This document shows, piece after piece, positions 15,823-25,067 of a DNA stretch of 33,172 bases. The translations under genes and the position numbers were made by a program. The notes under the pieces were generated by a model, which was not told the origin of the DNA, ran no database searches, and saw nothing but the letters and a program-made list of their open reading frames with translations. Origin of the DNA: Spirochaetota bacterium (GTDB lineage: Bacteria; Spirochaetota; UBA4802; UBA5550); NCBI GenBank assembly GCA_009787025.1, contig WRGT01000052.1:1-33172 (forward strand), read 5' to 3'. Numbering within the stretch: the first letter of the stretch is position 1; each line of letters opens with the position of its first letter.

Positions 15823-16788
15823 TCAATCTTTTAAACCTAAGCTTAAGTGGCTCGCCTCAAGTTTTGACTTTATCTCTTTCAGCACAATATCGCTAATATG
15901 CTTTGATTTCTTTATCTCATCTTCAGTTCTTTTTACAATTTCATCTAAAGTAGATATATCAAGAATTTTAAGAGTATTATAAGCTCTGACTGAAAATTCA
16001 ATGTCATCAATAGATTTGGATAAAAGTGCTTTCATTTTTTCTGCGCTTTCGTCAATGATTTCTAACTCTTCTTCCTGTTCCTCTTCAAAATTGATAAAAA
16101 TAGACATATGCTCTTTAATAATCTTGGCAGCCTGCGCAAGCGCATCGTCAGGTTTTATTGATCCATCTGTCCATATCTCAAGAATGAGCTTATCATAATC
16201 TGTTCTTTGAGCTACCCGTGTATCCTCTACCTTTACATTAACCTTTAATACCGGAGAGAATATAGAATCTATAGCTATGACTCCAACAGTCTCTGAGTTG
16301 TATTTATTGATCTCAGAGGGTACATAACCTCTCCCTCTTTCAATCTGTACCTCCATATCTATAACTGCAGAATCATTTAAAGATGCAATCTTAACATCTT
16401 TATTCATTACTTCAATATCAGGATCTATATCAAAATCTTCACCCGTAAGCTCACCCGGACCCTGTTTAACAATGTGAAGAACCTTTGATAACTCCCCTTC
16501 ATATCTAAATCTAAGTTTTTTTAGATTTAAAATAATTCTGGTAATATCCTCATAAACGCCCGGACTTGTTGAAAATTCATGAGGTACTCCTTCCATTTTA
16601 ACCGCTGTAATAGCAGCACCCTCAAGTGATGAAAGCAATACCCTTCTAAGAGAATTGCCAACTGTTAAACCATACCCTTTTTCAAAAGGTTCGGCTATAA
16701 ATCTGCCATAATTTTGTTGTAATTCATCATGCTCAAATGTTATTTTTCCTGGTCTCTTAAAGCCCTTAAGCAGGTTTTTTTGGGCCAT
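15823..16788 (-). CDS. rpoA: RNA polymerase alpha subunit
   Basis: A 321-residue alpha subunit that nucleates polymerase assembly. The N-terminal domain is canonical (EPFEKGYGLTVGNSLRRVLLSSLEGAAIT). An acidic linker (FEEEQEEELEIIDE) leads to the C-terminal domain, in which SVRAYN keeps equivalents of E. coli R265 and N268, but the later loop reads KHISDIVLKEIK where most bacteria have N-x-G-x-K-S-L. The ORF track starts at TTG 16803, which overlaps the GGAGGAG Shine-Dalgarno; the ATG at 16788 is five bases past it and is used here. Position between rpsD and rplQ is the classic alpha operon. Confidence 0.96.
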   Translation of the reverse strand: MAQKNLLKGFKRPGKITFEHDELQQNYGRFIAEPFEKGYGLTVGNSLRRVLLSSLEGAAITAVKMEGVPHEFSTSPGVYEDITRIILNLKKLRFRYEGELSKVLHIVKQGPGELTGEDFDIDPDIEVMNKDVKIASLNDSAVIDMEVQIERGRGYVPSEINKYNSETVGVIAIDSIFSPVLKVNVKVEDTRVAQRTDYDKLILEIWTDGSIKPDDALAQAAKIIKEHMSIFINFEEEQEEELEIIDESAEKMKALLSKSIDDIEFSVRAYNTLKILDISTLDEIVKRTEDEIKKSKHISDIVLKEIKSKLEASHLSLGLKD

Positions 16789-16833
16789 TTTCTCCTCCAA
16801 CAAGATAATAAATAAACAACGCTACACAGCTAT

Positions 16834-17466
16834 CTATTTTGAATACAACTCAACTACAAGCTGCTCATTAAAAGTATCTTTAATGTCTTCCCTTTTGGGG
16901 ATTCTAATAATTTTAGCTGCCTTATTTTCGTAATCTACTTCAACCCATTCAGGCTTTGAATCAATAGCCTTTGATAACTTAATAGAATCTTCAAGTAATA
17001 CATTTGATTTAAAGGCATCACGTATCTCAATACTATTGCCTTCTCTTACGATAAATGAAGGAATATCAACAACTCTATCGTTTACTTTAACATGATTATG
17101 CTGAATCAACTGCCTTGCCTGTGATCTTGATGTAGCAAAGCCTAATCTATATATTACATTATCTAACCTTCTTTCTAAGAGAGAGAGCATATTTTCGCCT
17201 GTAACGCCTCTCATCTTATTGGCATTTTCAAAATTTATTCTAAACTGTTTTTCCAGCAGTCCGTAAGTTCTCTTGATCTTCTGTTTTTCCCTTAACTGAA
17301 CAGCATAATCCGATACCTTTCCTCTTCTCTTTCTGGGCGGACCCGGAGGATATTTTTTATCCCCCTTAAGAGGACATTTATCTGTTAAACATCTCTGACC
17401 TTTCAGCATTAGAGGAGTCATCTCTCTCCTGCATAACTTACATTTTGGACCTGTATATTTAGCCAT
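16834..17466 (-). CDS. rpsD: Ribosomal protein uS4, zinc-binding form
   Basis: A 210-residue small-subunit assembly protein, one of the first to bind 16S rRNA. The N terminus has four cysteines (C9, C12, C26, C31 in KCKLCRRE and QRCLTDKC), the zinc-containing form. The S4 RNA-binding domain follows: LERRLDNVIYRLGFATSRSQARQLIQHNHVKVN. Length normal. Lies 12 bp downstream of rpsK and 45 bp upstream of rpoA. In several bacteria S4 represses its own operon; no matching leader is recognisable here. Confidence 0.97.
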   Translation of the reverse strand: MAKYTGPKCKLCRREMTPLMLKGQRCLTDKCPLKGDKKYPPGPPRKRRGKVSDYAVQLREKQKIKRTYGLLEKQFRINFENANKMRGVTGENMLSLLERRLDNVIYRLGFATSRSQARQLIQHNHVKVNDRVVDIPSFIVREGNSIEIRDAFKSNVLLEDSIKLSKAIDSKPEWVEVDYENKAAKIIRIPKREDIKDTFNEQLVVELYSK

Positions 17467-17478
17467 AGCGAATCTCCG

Positions 17479-17865
17479 TTACACTCTTCTTCTCTTCTTT
17501 GGTCTGCATCCATTATGAGGAACAGGTGTTATATCTTTTATTTTTGAAATAGTCAAGCCGCTCTGAAACAATGATCTTACAGCAGCCTCTCTCCCGATAC
17601 CGGGTCCCTTAACATATACTTCAATAGATTGTAAACCTGCCGCTTCAATAGCATTTTCGGCAGCAGTTTTTGCCGCCATCTGCGCAGCAAATGGAGTTGA
17701 TTTTCTTGAACCCTTAAAGCCTTCTCCGCCTGATGTAGCCCATGCTATAACATTTCCCTGCATATCAGTAAGAGTAACTATTGTATTATTATATGTTGCC
17801 TGTATGAATGCTTTCCCAAGCGGTATATTTTTTTTCTCTTTCTTCTTCGCTTTTTTTTGTTTCAC
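17479..17865 (-). CDS. rpsK: Ribosomal protein uS11
   Basis: A 128-residue small-subunit platform protein near the mRNA exit. Conserved [37 protein letters not shown] and the C-terminal [16 protein letters not shown] are all present. A lysine-rich start ([12 protein letters not shown]) is usual. Twelve-base gaps on both sides within the alpha operon segment. Confidence 0.97.
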   Translation of the reverse strand: MKQKKAKKKEKKNIPLGKAFIQATYNNTIVTLTDMQGNVIAWATSGGEGFKGSRKSTPFAAQMAAKTAAENAIEAAGLQSIEVYVKGPGIGREAAVRSLFQSGLTISKIKDITPVPHNGCRPKKRRRV

Positions 17866-17877
17866 TTAGGTTACCTC

Positions 17878-18252
17878 TTATTTCTTCTTCTTACTGCCGA
17901 TAGATACTTTGCGGTTGCCTTTTCTGGTTCTGGCATTATTCTTTGTATTCTGACCTCTTACCGGTAGTCCTCTCCTATGCCTGATTCCTCTGTAACATCC
18001 AATATCCATCAATCTCTTTATATTCATAGCAATCTCAGTTCTAAGATCACCTTCCACCTTAACCTTCTGGTCAATAAATTTCCTTATACTTGCTATCTCA
18101 TCATCAGTAAGATCTTTCACCCTTGTATCCGGATTAATCCCTGATTCGGAAACTATCCTCTGAGCAGTCCTAAGTCCAATCCCGAATATATAGGTTAATC
18201 CAACTTCTATTCTCTTGTCACTGGGTAAATCAACTCCCGCTATCCTCGCCAT
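17878..18252 (-). CDS. rpsM: Ribosomal protein uS13
   Basis: A 124-residue small-subunit head protein forming bridges to the large subunit. It begins with the family hallmark [25 protein letters not shown] and has [25 protein letters not shown] near the C terminus. Normal length. Heads the alpha operon part (rpsM-rpsK-rpsD-rpoA-rplQ), 20 bp after rpmJ. Confidence 0.97.
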   Translation of the reverse strand: MARIAGVDLPSDKRIEVGLTYIFGIGLRTAQRIVSESGINPDTRVKDLTDDEIASIRKFIDQKVKVEGDLRTEIAMNIKRLMDIGCYRGIRHRRGLPVRGQNTKNNARTRKGNRKVSIGSKKKK

Positions 18253-18272
18253 AAGATCCTCTTAAATAAAAT

Positions 18273-18407
18273 TTAATGTTTTTTTACAGTTCTGACCTTC
18301 TGTCTCTGCTTATGTCTCGGATTTTCACATATAACCCGGACCACGCCATGCCTTTTTATAACTTTGCACTCACTGCAAACTTTTTTTACCGAAACTTTCA
18401 CTTTCAT
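18273..18407 (-). CDS. rpmJ: Ribosomal protein bL36 (missing from ORF track)
   Basis: Too short for the supplied track. Translation from the ATG at 18407 gives 44 residues starting [20 protein letters not shown], with zinc ligands C11, C14, C27 and H32 and the family ending NPRHKQRQ. Typical L36 is 37-38 residues; here a further KVRTVKKH follows before a TAA. GGGGAG lies ten bases before the start. It is in the usual place between infA and rpsM. Confidence 0.95.
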   Translation of the reverse strand: MKVKVSVKKVCSECKVIKRHGVVRVICENPRHKQRQKVRTVKKH

Positions 18408-18486
18408 CTCTATAATACTCCCCGTTAAACAAAAAGACAGTTTTGTCAACAACGCTTTTTATGTCAACTTCATTCTTATACTTTTG

Positions 18487-18705
18487 TTATTTTGATCTAT
18501 AGGTAATTCTACCGCGATTAAGATCATATGGCGATAATTCAACAGTAACCTTATCACCTGTTAATATTTTAATATAGTGCATCCTCATTTTACCTGAAAT
18601 ATGCGCTAATACTACATGACCATTATTTAATTTCACCCTAAACATAGCGTTAGGGAGCGGTTCAACAACTACACCTTCAACCTCTATAGGTTCTTCTTTA
18701 GCCAT
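18487..18705 (-). CDS. infA: Translation initiation factor IF-1
   Basis: A 72-residue single OB-fold protein occupying the ribosomal A site during initiation. The sequence [61 protein letters not shown] is canonical throughout. It follows secY after 20 bp, with no adk or map between. A 79-bp gap to rpmJ carries two TTGACA hexamers (near 18445 and 18460, minus strand) without a good -10 box. Confidence 0.97.
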   Translation of the reverse strand: MAKEEPIEVEGVVVEPLPNAMFRVKLNNGHVVLAHISGKMRMHYIKILTGDKVTVELSPYDLNRGRITYRSK

Positions 18706-18725
18706 AAACTCTCTCTAACAAAATA

Positions 18726-20066
18726 TTAAAATCTCCCCTGTAATTTTTTCTTCCCGCCAAGAAAACCATCATAGTGGCGCATAAGCAATTGAGATTCAAT
18801 CTGCTTTAATGTATCAAGGGCAACGCCGACAATAATTAAAAGCGATGTCCCTCCAAACAGATAAGCCATCTCCATTGGAACCTGCTCCGGATATACTCTA
18901 ATAATAAAATCAGGAATAACTGCTATTAATGCAAGAAAAATTGATCCGAAAAATGTAAGCCGGTTTAAAGTCCCCATTAAATAATCGGATGTATTTTTAC
19001 CCGGTCTTATCCCGGGAATAAAACCGCCGTATTTTTTTAAATTATCCGCTACATCAGCAGGATTAATACGCAAAGATGTATAGAAAAAACAAAAAAACAT
19101 AATTAACAAACTATAAAGAACTATATATGGAATCTGACCGGGCGTCAGCCAATACTGTAATCTGTTTAAAAATTCATTGCTGCTTGCGGAGCCAATCATT
19201 CGCAGCATCTGTGATGGGAATACAATTATCGCCGATGCAAAGATAATAGGTATAACCCCTGCCGCATTCACCCGTAGAGGGATATACTGAGCCGTTACAC
19301 TAACAGCCGTACCGCCGACATTTCTTTTCCCATACTGAACGGGAATTCTCCTTGTACCAAGAGTTAAAAGAATACAAGCTGCAACAACAAGAAAGAATAG
19401 ACCAACAAGAATAAATCCTACGATTGGTTCTCCAGTATCGCCGATTTTTCTGCCTGTAGCATAAATTGACTGCGGAAGACGAACAACAATACCTGCCATA
19501 ATTATCAGCGATATTCCATTCCCTATTCCTCTCTCTGTAATCAGTTCACCCATCCACATTAGTACCATAGTACCTGTAACAATTGAAATTACTGCTGTTA
19601 ATACAAAGCCAAATCCTACATCGCTTGCGATAACACCTGAGCCTTCTACATTTCTCATCATCCAATAGACTAAGCCAAACCCTTGTATAGTACATAATAG
19701 AACTGTCCCATACTTTGTATATTGGCTTATCTTTTTTTGACCCTCTGCCCCTTCTTTAGCCAGCTCTGCCAAATATGGAAAAACAGATTTAAGAAGATCT
19801 ATTATAATTGACGCTGATATATACGGCATAATGCCTAAAGCAAATATGGAAAATCTCTTTAATGCTCCGCCTGAAAAAAGGTCAAAAAAATCCATTACTC
19901 CGCCGCCGCTCTGCGCTTGTACAAAGAAGTCCCTTAGCGCCTCTACATTAATCCCCGGAATTGGTATATGAGCGCCAATTCTATAAATAACTAACACAAA
20001 GATCGTAAATAAAATTCTCTTACGCAGATCGGGAATTTTAAAGATATTTACAACAATATTGGACAT
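18726..20066 (-). CDS. secY: Protein translocase channel SecY
   Basis: A 446-residue inner-membrane protein with ten hydrophobic helices forming the Sec translocation pore. Signature stretches include RIGAHIPIPGIN near the N terminus, ALGIMPYISASIII, GELITERGIGNGISLIIMAGI and PPADVADN-like NPADVADNLKKYGGFIPGIRPG. Length is normal. Placed between rplO (9 bp) and infA as at the end of a spc operon. The start is the only ATG with full helix 1 upstream sequence. Confidence 0.97.
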   Translation of the reverse strand: MSNIVVNIFKIPDLRKRILFTIFVLVIYRIGAHIPIPGINVEALRDFFVQAQSGGGVMDFFDLFSGGALKRFSIFALGIMPYISASIIIDLLKSVFPYLAELAKEGAEGQKKISQYTKYGTVLLCTIQGFGLVYWMMRNVEGSGVIASDVGFGFVLTAVISIVTGTMVLMWMGELITERGIGNGISLIIMAGIVVRLPQSIYATGRKIGDTGEPIVGFILVGLFFLVVAACILLTLGTRRIPVQYGKRNVGGTAVSVTAQYIPLRVNAAGVIPIIFASAIIVFPSQMLRMIGSASSNEFLNRLQYWLTPGQIPYIVLYSLLIMFFCFFYTSLRINPADVADNLKKYGGFIPGIRPGKNTSDYLMGTLNRLTFFGSIFLALIAVIPDFIIRVYPEQVPMEMAYLFGGTSLLIIVGVALDTLKQIESQLLMRHYDGFLGGKKKLQGRF

Positions 20067-20075
20067 TAGATTATC

Positions 20076-20531
20076 CTATTTCTTTTCAGCCGCGTTTTTT
20101 CTAATTATAGCTTCTCCGCCGGCATTCTTTATTTTATTCATAGCGCCGGCAGAAAAAGAATCAGCAGTGATTTTAACAGATTTGTTAAAATCCCCATTTC
20201 CAAGAATTTTAATTAATTTTGATGAATCCTTAATTAATCCTGACTTAAAGAGCGTTTCAGGATTTATTTCATTTAATTCAAGCTTGTTGATCTGTTCTAC
20301 ATTAACTATCTGATAATATTTTTTAAATATATTATTAAACCCTCTTTTCGGAACACGCCTCTGTAACGGCATTTGACCGCCCTCAAACCATGCGCGGTAT
20401 CTGCTTCCTGATCTGGCTTTCTGACCTTTATGCCCCCTGCCGGCTGTCTTTCCCCCTCCGGCTGAAGGTCCTGTTCCAATCCGTTTACGTTTTTTTATTG
20501 AATCAGGTCTCTTTATTGTATATTGTTCCAT
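20076..20531 (-). CDS. rplO: Ribosomal protein uL15
   Basis: A 151-residue large-subunit protein. The glycine-rich N-terminal extension (KRIGTGPSAGGGKTAGRGHKGQKARSG) that threads into 23S rRNA, followed by GGQMPLQRRVPKRGF, is diagnostic. The C-terminal half (ITADSFSAGAMNKIKNAGGEAII) is typical. Usual spc order: after rpmD by 22 bp, before secY by 9 bp. Confidence 0.97.
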   Translation of the reverse strand: MEQYTIKRPDSIKKRKRIGTGPSAGGGKTAGRGHKGQKARSGSRYRAWFEGGQMPLQRRVPKRGFNNIFKKYYQIVNVEQINKLELNEINPETLFKSGLIKDSSKLIKILGNGDFNKSVKITADSFSAGAMNKIKNAGGEAIIRKNAAEKK

Positions 20532-20553
20532 TACGGTATCTCTCTATAAATAA

Positions 20554-20742
20554 TTATGAATTAATTTCCTTAACTTCAACTAAGTGTTTTACCTTGTTTA
20601 TCATCCCTCTAATAACAGGATTATCATCATGTTCTCTTGATGAATTCATCTTTCTTAACCCAAGGGCAACTAATGTTGCTCTTTGATCCGGCTTTGTAGA
20701 TATACTGCTTCTTATCTTTTTAACTAATAATTTCTTAGCCAT
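20554..20742 (-). CDS. rpmD: Ribosomal protein uL30
   Basis: A 62-residue large-subunit protein. [33 protein letters not shown], then [18 protein letters not shown], matches the bacterial short L30. Four bases after rpsE, indicating coupled translation. No oddities. Confidence 0.95.
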   Translation of the reverse strand: MAKKLLVKKIRSSISTKPDQRATLVALGLRKMNSSREHDDNPVIRGMINKVKHLVEVKEINS

Positions 20743-20746
20743 TACA

Positions 20747-21259
20747 CTACTCCCAAAGTTTTGAGATCGGAATTTCCCTTATAGTAGCAGCCTCTTTTAA
20801 GCTTCGGAGCTGTAACAGACCGTCTAAGGTTGCTTTTACTAAATTTATTGGATTTCTTGAACCTTGCGCTTTAGTTAAAACATCAGAAATCCCTGCTTTT
20901 TCAATAACCGCTCGAACAGAAGCGCCTGCAATTATTCCCGTTCCCGGCGCAGCAGGCTTCATTATTACTGTAGCTGACTTAAATTTTCCAATGACCTCAT
21001 GCGGTATTGTATTTTTACTTAAATTAACTTTATAAAGATTCTTCTTTGCATCCTCTTTACTTTTATCTATAGCATCTGGAACATCATTTGCTTTCCCAAA
21101 TCCAACCCCTATATGTCCGTCATTATCACCAATAACCGACAATGCGCTAAATGAAAATCTTCTGCCGCCTTTAACAACTTTTGCTACCCTGTTTATAACA
21201 ACGACTTTATCAGAAATATCAATGCCTTCAATTTTACTTTTCTTTCTTTTGATCTTCAT
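20747..21259 (-). CDS. rpsE: Ribosomal protein uS5
   Basis: A 170-residue small-subunit protein important for decoding accuracy and mRNA helicase activity. Double-stranded-RNA-binding-like half: [26 protein letters not shown]; second half: [37 protein letters not shown]. Length normal. Nine bases after rplR. Confidence 0.97.
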   Translation of the reverse strand: MKIKRKKSKIEGIDISDKVVVINRVAKVVKGGRRFSFSALSVIGDNDGHIGVGFGKANDVPDAIDKSKEDAKKNLYKVNLSKNTIPHEVIGKFKSATVIMKPAAPGTGIIAGASVRAVIEKAGISDVLTKAQGSRNPINLVKATLDGLLQLRSLKEAATIREIPISKLWE

Positions 21260-21268
21260 ATTAAACTC

Positions 21269-21634
21269 CTAAAACTCTAATCCGTTTTCACGAGCTGAAT
21301 CGGCAAAGGCTTTTATTTTCCCATGATATAGATAACCATTTCTATCAAACACAACCCTTTTAATACCGCTTGCAACAGCCTTCTCGGCAATGAGTTTTCC
21401 CAGACTCTTAGCCGTTTCAAGATTTCCGCAATTCTTCGTTTCGGGAAAATCATTTGAGAGTGTTGACATAGCAACAAGAGTATGCCCCTTTGAATCATCA
21501 ATTATCTGCGCATAAAAATTTTTATTGCTTCGTGATATACATAGTCGCAGCAAATTACTGTTTTTTCTTATTTTATTTTTTATTCTGACTCTTCGTCGAG
21601 AAAATCTCGTCTTCTTTAAGGACAGCTTATCCAT
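21269..21634 (-). CDS. rplR: Ribosomal protein uL18
   Basis: A 121-residue 5S rRNA-binding protein. RRRVRIKNKIRK...RLCISRSNKNFYAQIIDDSKGHTLVAMSTL and the C-terminal VVFDRNGYLYHGKIKAFADSARENGLEF are canonical. The ATG overlaps the rplF TAA by one base (TAATG), so translation is coupled. Confidence 0.97.
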   Translation of the reverse strand: MDKLSLKKTRFSRRRVRIKNKIRKNSNLLRLCISRSNKNFYAQIIDDSKGHTLVAMSTLSNDFPETKNCGNLETAKSLGKLIAEKAVASGIKRVVFDRNGYLYHGKIKAFADSARENGLEF

Positions 21635-22176
21635 TATTTTTTACCTGTTTTCCCTGCTTTTTTCCTTATATTCTCATTTCTATATCTAATCCCTTTCCCT
21701 TTATAAGGCTCTGGAGGTCTGAGTTTTCTTATATTAGCCGCTACCTGTCCAACCTGTTCTTTATTAAAACCCTTGACTCTAAACTTTGTAGGTTCTGTTA
21801 CCTCAAGCGTAATGCCTTTAGGCGCCTTAAATATTACAGGATGGGAATATCCTATTTGAAATTGTATATCATCGCCCTGCTGCACAGCTCTATAACCGAC
21901 TCCAACAATCTCCATCTCTTTAACAAACCCTGTTGAAACGCCTACTACCATATTATTTATTAACGTCCTAAATAGACCGTGATAAGCTCTTAATTTATTA
22001 TTATTTACATCTTCAACCGATACATTTATTATATTATCATTTTTTACAACTATAACTCCACCTAACAGAGTTATACTATCCTCGCCAAGAGGACCTTTTA
22101 CATTAATGACAGTATCAGTTATATTAACCGTTACGGTTCCGGGAATTTCAACCGGCAACTTTCCTATTCTAGACAT
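21634..22176 (-). CDS. rplF: Ribosomal protein uL6
   Basis: A 180-residue large-subunit protein of two related domains near the factor-binding site. SRIGKLPVEIPGTVTVNI opens it; VGVGYRAVQQGDDIQFQIGYSHPV and RKLRPPEPYKGKGIRYRNENIRKKAGKTGKK close it. Normal length. Eighteen bases after rpsH. Confidence 0.97.
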   Translation of the reverse strand: MSRIGKLPVEIPGTVTVNITDTVINVKGPLGEDSITLLGGVIVVKNDNIINVSVEDVNNNKLRAYHGLFRTLINNMVVGVSTGFVKEMEIVGVGYRAVQQGDDIQFQIGYSHPVIFKAPKGITLEVTEPTKFRVKGFNKEQVGQVAANIRKLRPPEPYKGKGIRYRNENIRKKAGKTGKK

Positions 22177-22194
22177 ATCAATACTCTCTTCCCG

Positions 22195-22596
22195 CTATGA
22201 GATTTCACAAATTACTTCACCACCGACATTAAGTTTACGCGCAGCCTTATTTGTAATTATACCTTTTGGCGTTGACAATATTCTTATACCAATATTATTA
22301 TAAACAGGCTTTAACTCTTGTGCTTTTGCGTAAATCCTTCTGCCGGGTTTACTTATTCTAACTAAACTGAGAATTGCAGACTGATTCTGCTCGCTATATT
22401 TGAGGTAAACTCTCAATATCTTCTGCTTATTATCTTCAATAATCTTATAATTCTTTATAAAACCTTCATCTTTAAGTATTTTAGCAATAGATATTTTCAT
22501 TTTAGATGCAGGTATATCTACTTTCAAATGTTCCGCTTTGACTGCATTTCTTATGCGAGTCAACATATCTGCAATTGGATCATTAGTAGTGCTCAT
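22195..22596 (-). CDS. rpsH: Ribosomal protein uS8
   Basis: A 133-residue small-subunit assembly protein. [30 protein letters not shown] at the start and [31 protein letters not shown] at the end are diagnostic. In E. coli S8 is the repressor of the spc operon via the rplE leader; nothing equivalent is recognisable in the 11-bp gap before rplE here. Confidence 0.97.
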   Translation of the reverse strand: MSTTNDPIADMLTRIRNAVKAEHLKVDIPASKMKISIAKILKDEGFIKNYKIIEDNKQKILRVYLKYSEQNQSAILSLVRISKPGRRIYAKAQELKPVYNNIGIRILSTPKGIITNKAARKLNVGGEVICEIS

Positions 22597-22623
22597 GTTT
22601 CAACCACTCTCCACTTAAAATTT

Positions 22624-22809
22624 CTACCATGACGATTTCGTTACACCAGGGATTTCGCCGACACTTGCAAGCTTTCTAAAACAAATCCTGCACATATCAA
22701 ATCTTTTTAAATAACCTCTTGGTCTTCCGCATATTGCGCATCTGTTATAATTGCGGACCTTAAATTTATTAGGCATCTTATTCTTAGCGACCATACTTGC
22801 TTTTGCCAT
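22624..22809 (-). CDS. rpsN: Ribosomal protein uS14, zinc (C+) form
   Basis: A 61-residue S14 of the short type with the four-cysteine zinc site [20 protein letters not shown]. This form binds zinc; the longer cysteine-free form does not. Five bases after rplE. Ends in [14 protein letters not shown], typical for the type. Confidence 0.97.
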   Translation of the reverse strand: MAKASMVAKNKMPNKFKVRNYNRCAICGRPRGYLKRFDMCRICFRKLASVGEIPGVTKSSW

Positions 22810-22814
22810 ATCTA

Positions 22815-23363
22815 TTACCCCTGCTCTCTAAACGGCATTTTAAATTCTTTTAGAAGCGCTAACGCTTCATCTTTAGTTTTTGCTGATGTTACAATTGTAA
22901 TATTTATACCATGAATCTTTTCGGTTTTATCAAAATTAATCTCAGGGAAAATAATCTGTTCCATTATTGAAAAATTATAGTTCCCGTTTGTATCAAAAGA
23001 TTTTGGAGACAAACCCTTAAAGTCTCTTACCCTTGGTAAAGCAACATTTATTAATCTGTCAAAAAACTCATACATCATAATTCCGCGAAGAGTCACTCTG
23101 CACCCAACATTATACCCTTCTCTTATTTTAAAATTAGCAATTGATTTTCTGGCAACTGTTTTAACAGCTTTCTGACCTGTAATCATTGTTAATTCGTCAA
23201 TTACCGAATTAAGGTAATTAGTATTTGAGTGGGCATCTCCCATTCCTACGTTTAAAACTATTTTTTCAAGTTTCGGGACCTGCATAATAGTCTTATATTT
23301 GAATTTATCCATTAAATTCTTTTTATACTTGTTATTGTATTCATCCCTTAATCTTACCTGCAT
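22815..23363 (-). CDS. rplE: Ribosomal protein uL5
   Basis: A 182-residue 5S rRNA-binding protein of the central protuberance. [38 protein letters not shown] and [16 protein letters not shown] are canonical, and the end [17 protein letters not shown] is normal. Eleven bases after rplX. Confidence 0.97.
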   Translation of the reverse strand: MQVRLRDEYNNKYKKNLMDKFKYKTIMQVPKLEKIVLNVGMGDAHSNTNYLNSVIDELTMITGQKAVKTVARKSIANFKIREGYNVGCRVTLRGIMMYEFFDRLINVALPRVRDFKGLSPKSFDTNGNYNFSIMEQIIFPEINFDKTEKIHGINITIVTSAKTKDEALALLKEFKMPFREQG

Positions 23364-23374
23364 CGCAAATACCT

Positions 23375-23731
23375 TTATTTATCTATACTTTTAGAACACG
23401 ACCTGCAAACACGAACTTTCGCTTTTTCGGTTTGATTTATCCCTATTCTGGTACCTTTTTTGCATTTATCGCAAAAATACATTATATTGGAAATATGAAT
23501 AGGATATTCAATATTAACAAGTCTCCCTTTAGGATTATCCTGAGAAGGTTTAAGATATTTATTCCTCTTATTAACTCCCTCAACAATAACTCTCCCCTTG
23601 GTCCTGTCCACTTTTAGAATTTTACCTCTTTTCCCTCTATCCGAACCGCTAATTACAACAACGCTGTCATTCTTTTTAAATTTAGTCTTAACACAATCTT
23701 CAGCATTTTCGCTTTTCATCATTAATCTCAT
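23375..23731 (-). CDS. rplX: Ribosomal protein uL24 with zinc-type cysteines
   Basis: A 118-residue assembly initiator with a KOW motif ([31 protein letters not shown]). The C-terminal part has FCDKC and CRSC, four cysteines forming a probable zinc site. An N-terminal ~15-residue extension ([17 protein letters not shown]) precedes the domain. GGAGG is seven bases from the first ATG, and that ATG overlaps the rplN stop (TAATG), so the extended start is favoured over the internal Met codons. Confidence 0.95.
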   Translation of the reverse strand: MRLMMKSENAEDCVKTKFKKNDSVVVISGSDRGKRGKILKVDRTKGRVIVEGVNKRNKYLKPSQDNPKGRLVNIEYPIHISNIMYFCDKCKKGTRIGINQTEKAKVRVCRSCSKSIDK

Positions 23732-24123
23732 TATAAAACCTCCGGTGCAAGCGATACGATCTTAAGGAAATTTTTATCGCGCAGCTCTCTCGCTACCGGA
23801 CCAAAAATCCTTGAACCCTTTGGCTCATTCTTTGCATCAATTATTGCAACAGCATTATCGTCAAACTTTATATACGACCCGTCTTTCCTTCTTACGGATT
23901 TCTTTGTTCTTACAACTACTGCCCTTAACACAGATTTGTTGTGAACCTTTTTTCCGGTAGAATCCTTTAAACCATACGAAGGATGTGAATCCTTAACTGC
24001 AACAACGATTATATCACCAACAGAGGCATATCTTCTCTTTGTCCCGCCCAGGACCTTAATGCACATCACCTTTTTTACGCCGCTGTTATCAGCTACTTCA
24101 AGAATTGTCTGCGCCTGTATCAT
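23731..24123 (-). CDS. rplN: Ribosomal protein uL14
   Basis: A 130-residue large-subunit protein at the subunit interface. [27 protein letters not shown] and the C-terminal [23 protein letters not shown] are diagnostic. About eight residues longer than the common 122, from a slightly larger middle loop ([16 protein letters not shown]). Nine bases after rpsQ. Confidence 0.97.
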   Translation of the reverse strand: MIQAQTILEVADNSGVKKVMCIKVLGGTKRRYASVGDIIVVAVKDSHPSYGLKDSTGKKVHNKSVLRAVVVRTKKSVRRKDGSYIKFDDNAVAIIDAKNEPKGSRIFGPVARELRDKNFLKIVSLAPEVL

Positions 24124-24132
24124 ACTAGACCC

Positions 24133-24381
24133 CTATTTCACTTTCTCAATAATTTCTATCAATCTATGTCTTTTATCTTTTGATAATGGTCTCGATTCTT
24201 CAATTCTGACTATATCGCCAACAGAGCATTCATTTTTTTCATCATGACTTTTTAATTTTTTAGTCCTTTTAACCGACTTCTTATAAAGCGGATGCATAAC
24301 TAAATTTTCAATTTCAACCACTATTGTCTTGTCCATTTTGGTGCTTGTTACTTTGCCTATTAGTTGTTTCCTTGATTTCAT
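24133..24381 (-). CDS. rpsQ: Ribosomal protein uS17
   Basis: An 82-residue OB-fold small-subunit protein. [71 protein letters not shown] is a standard S17. Between rpmC (18 bp) and rplN (9 bp). Confidence 0.97.
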   Translation of the reverse strand: MKSRKQLIGKVTSTKMDKTIVVEIENLVMHPLYKKSVKRTKKLKSHDEKNECSVGDIVRIEESRPLSKDKRHRLIEIIEKVK

Positions 24382-24399
24382 CTAAATAATCTCCGTATT

Positions 24400-24609
24400 T
24401 TATAGCCCTCTGGATTTTCTGATCTTTAAATCATATTCATTTTTGAGGGTTAAAATTCTGGCTATATGTTTTTTTAAACTTTTAATCTTTTTAGGATTAT
24501 CAACCTTACTTGTTACTGCCCTAAATCTCTCCTTTCTAAGGTCAGCCTTTGAATCTTCTAAACTCTTATTTAATTCAGCCATTGTTAACTCTTCAAGTTT
24601 TCCTTTCAT
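24400..24609 (-). CDS. rpmC: Ribosomal protein uL29
   Basis: A 69-residue helical-hairpin protein near the nascent-chain exit. ELTMAELNKSLEDSKADLRKERFRAVTSKVDNPKKIKSLKKHIARILTL matches the family. Twenty bases after rplP. Confidence 0.95.
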   Translation of the reverse strand: MKGKLEELTMAELNKSLEDSKADLRKERFRAVTSKVDNPKKIKSLKKHIARILTLKNEYDLKIRKSRGL

Positions 24610-24629
24610 CTCGCTCCCTCTAAATTATA

Positions 24630-25046
24630 TTAATCTATTTTCTCCACCTGTATAACTTTTGTTTTTAAAGGAAGCTTATGAGACGCGCTCTCAAGAGCCT
24701 TCTTTGCCATCTCCTCATCAACCCCTGCTATCTCAAACAAAATTCTGCCGGGTTTCACTCTGGCGACAAAACCTTCGGGATTTCCCTTACCTTTACCCAT
24801 TCTTGTTTCGGCAGCCTTCTTTGTGAATGGGAAATCCGGGAATATTCTAATCCAAAGTTTACCGCCCCTTTTTACCTTTCTATTTATTGCTACCCTTGCA
24901 GCCTCTATTTGTCTGCTTGTTATTTTTGCAGATTCAAGAGCTTTTAATCCATATTCGCCAAATGCAACTGTCGCCCCTCTCTGAGCAACGCCTGTCATTC
25001 TTCCACGCATTACCTTTCTGTGTTTTACCCTTTTTGGCATTAACAT
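24630..25046 (-). CDS. rplP: Ribosomal protein uL16
   Basis: A 138-residue large-subunit protein next to the peptidyl transferase centre. [36 protein letters not shown] and [27 protein letters not shown] are canonical. GGGGTGA lies seven bases from the first ATG (25046); a second ATG two codons later (25040) matches the usual MPKR start, so the extra Met-Leu may or may not be made. Confidence 0.96.
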   Translation of the reverse strand: MLMPKRVKHRKVMRGRMTGVAQRGATVAFGEYGLKALESAKITSRQIEAARVAINRKVKRGGKLWIRIFPDFPFTKKAAETRMGKGKGNPEGFVARVKPGRILFEIAGVDEEMAKKALESASHKLPLKTKVIQVEKID

Positions 25047-25067
25047 AAAAATTCACCCCGCCGAACT

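Noticed and set aside
18408-18486. Internal promoter between infA and rpmJ from two TTGACA hexamers
   Set aside because: Neither has a -10 box at acceptable spacing; the only TATTAT is four bases from the rpmJ ATG and 24 bases from the nearest TTGACA.
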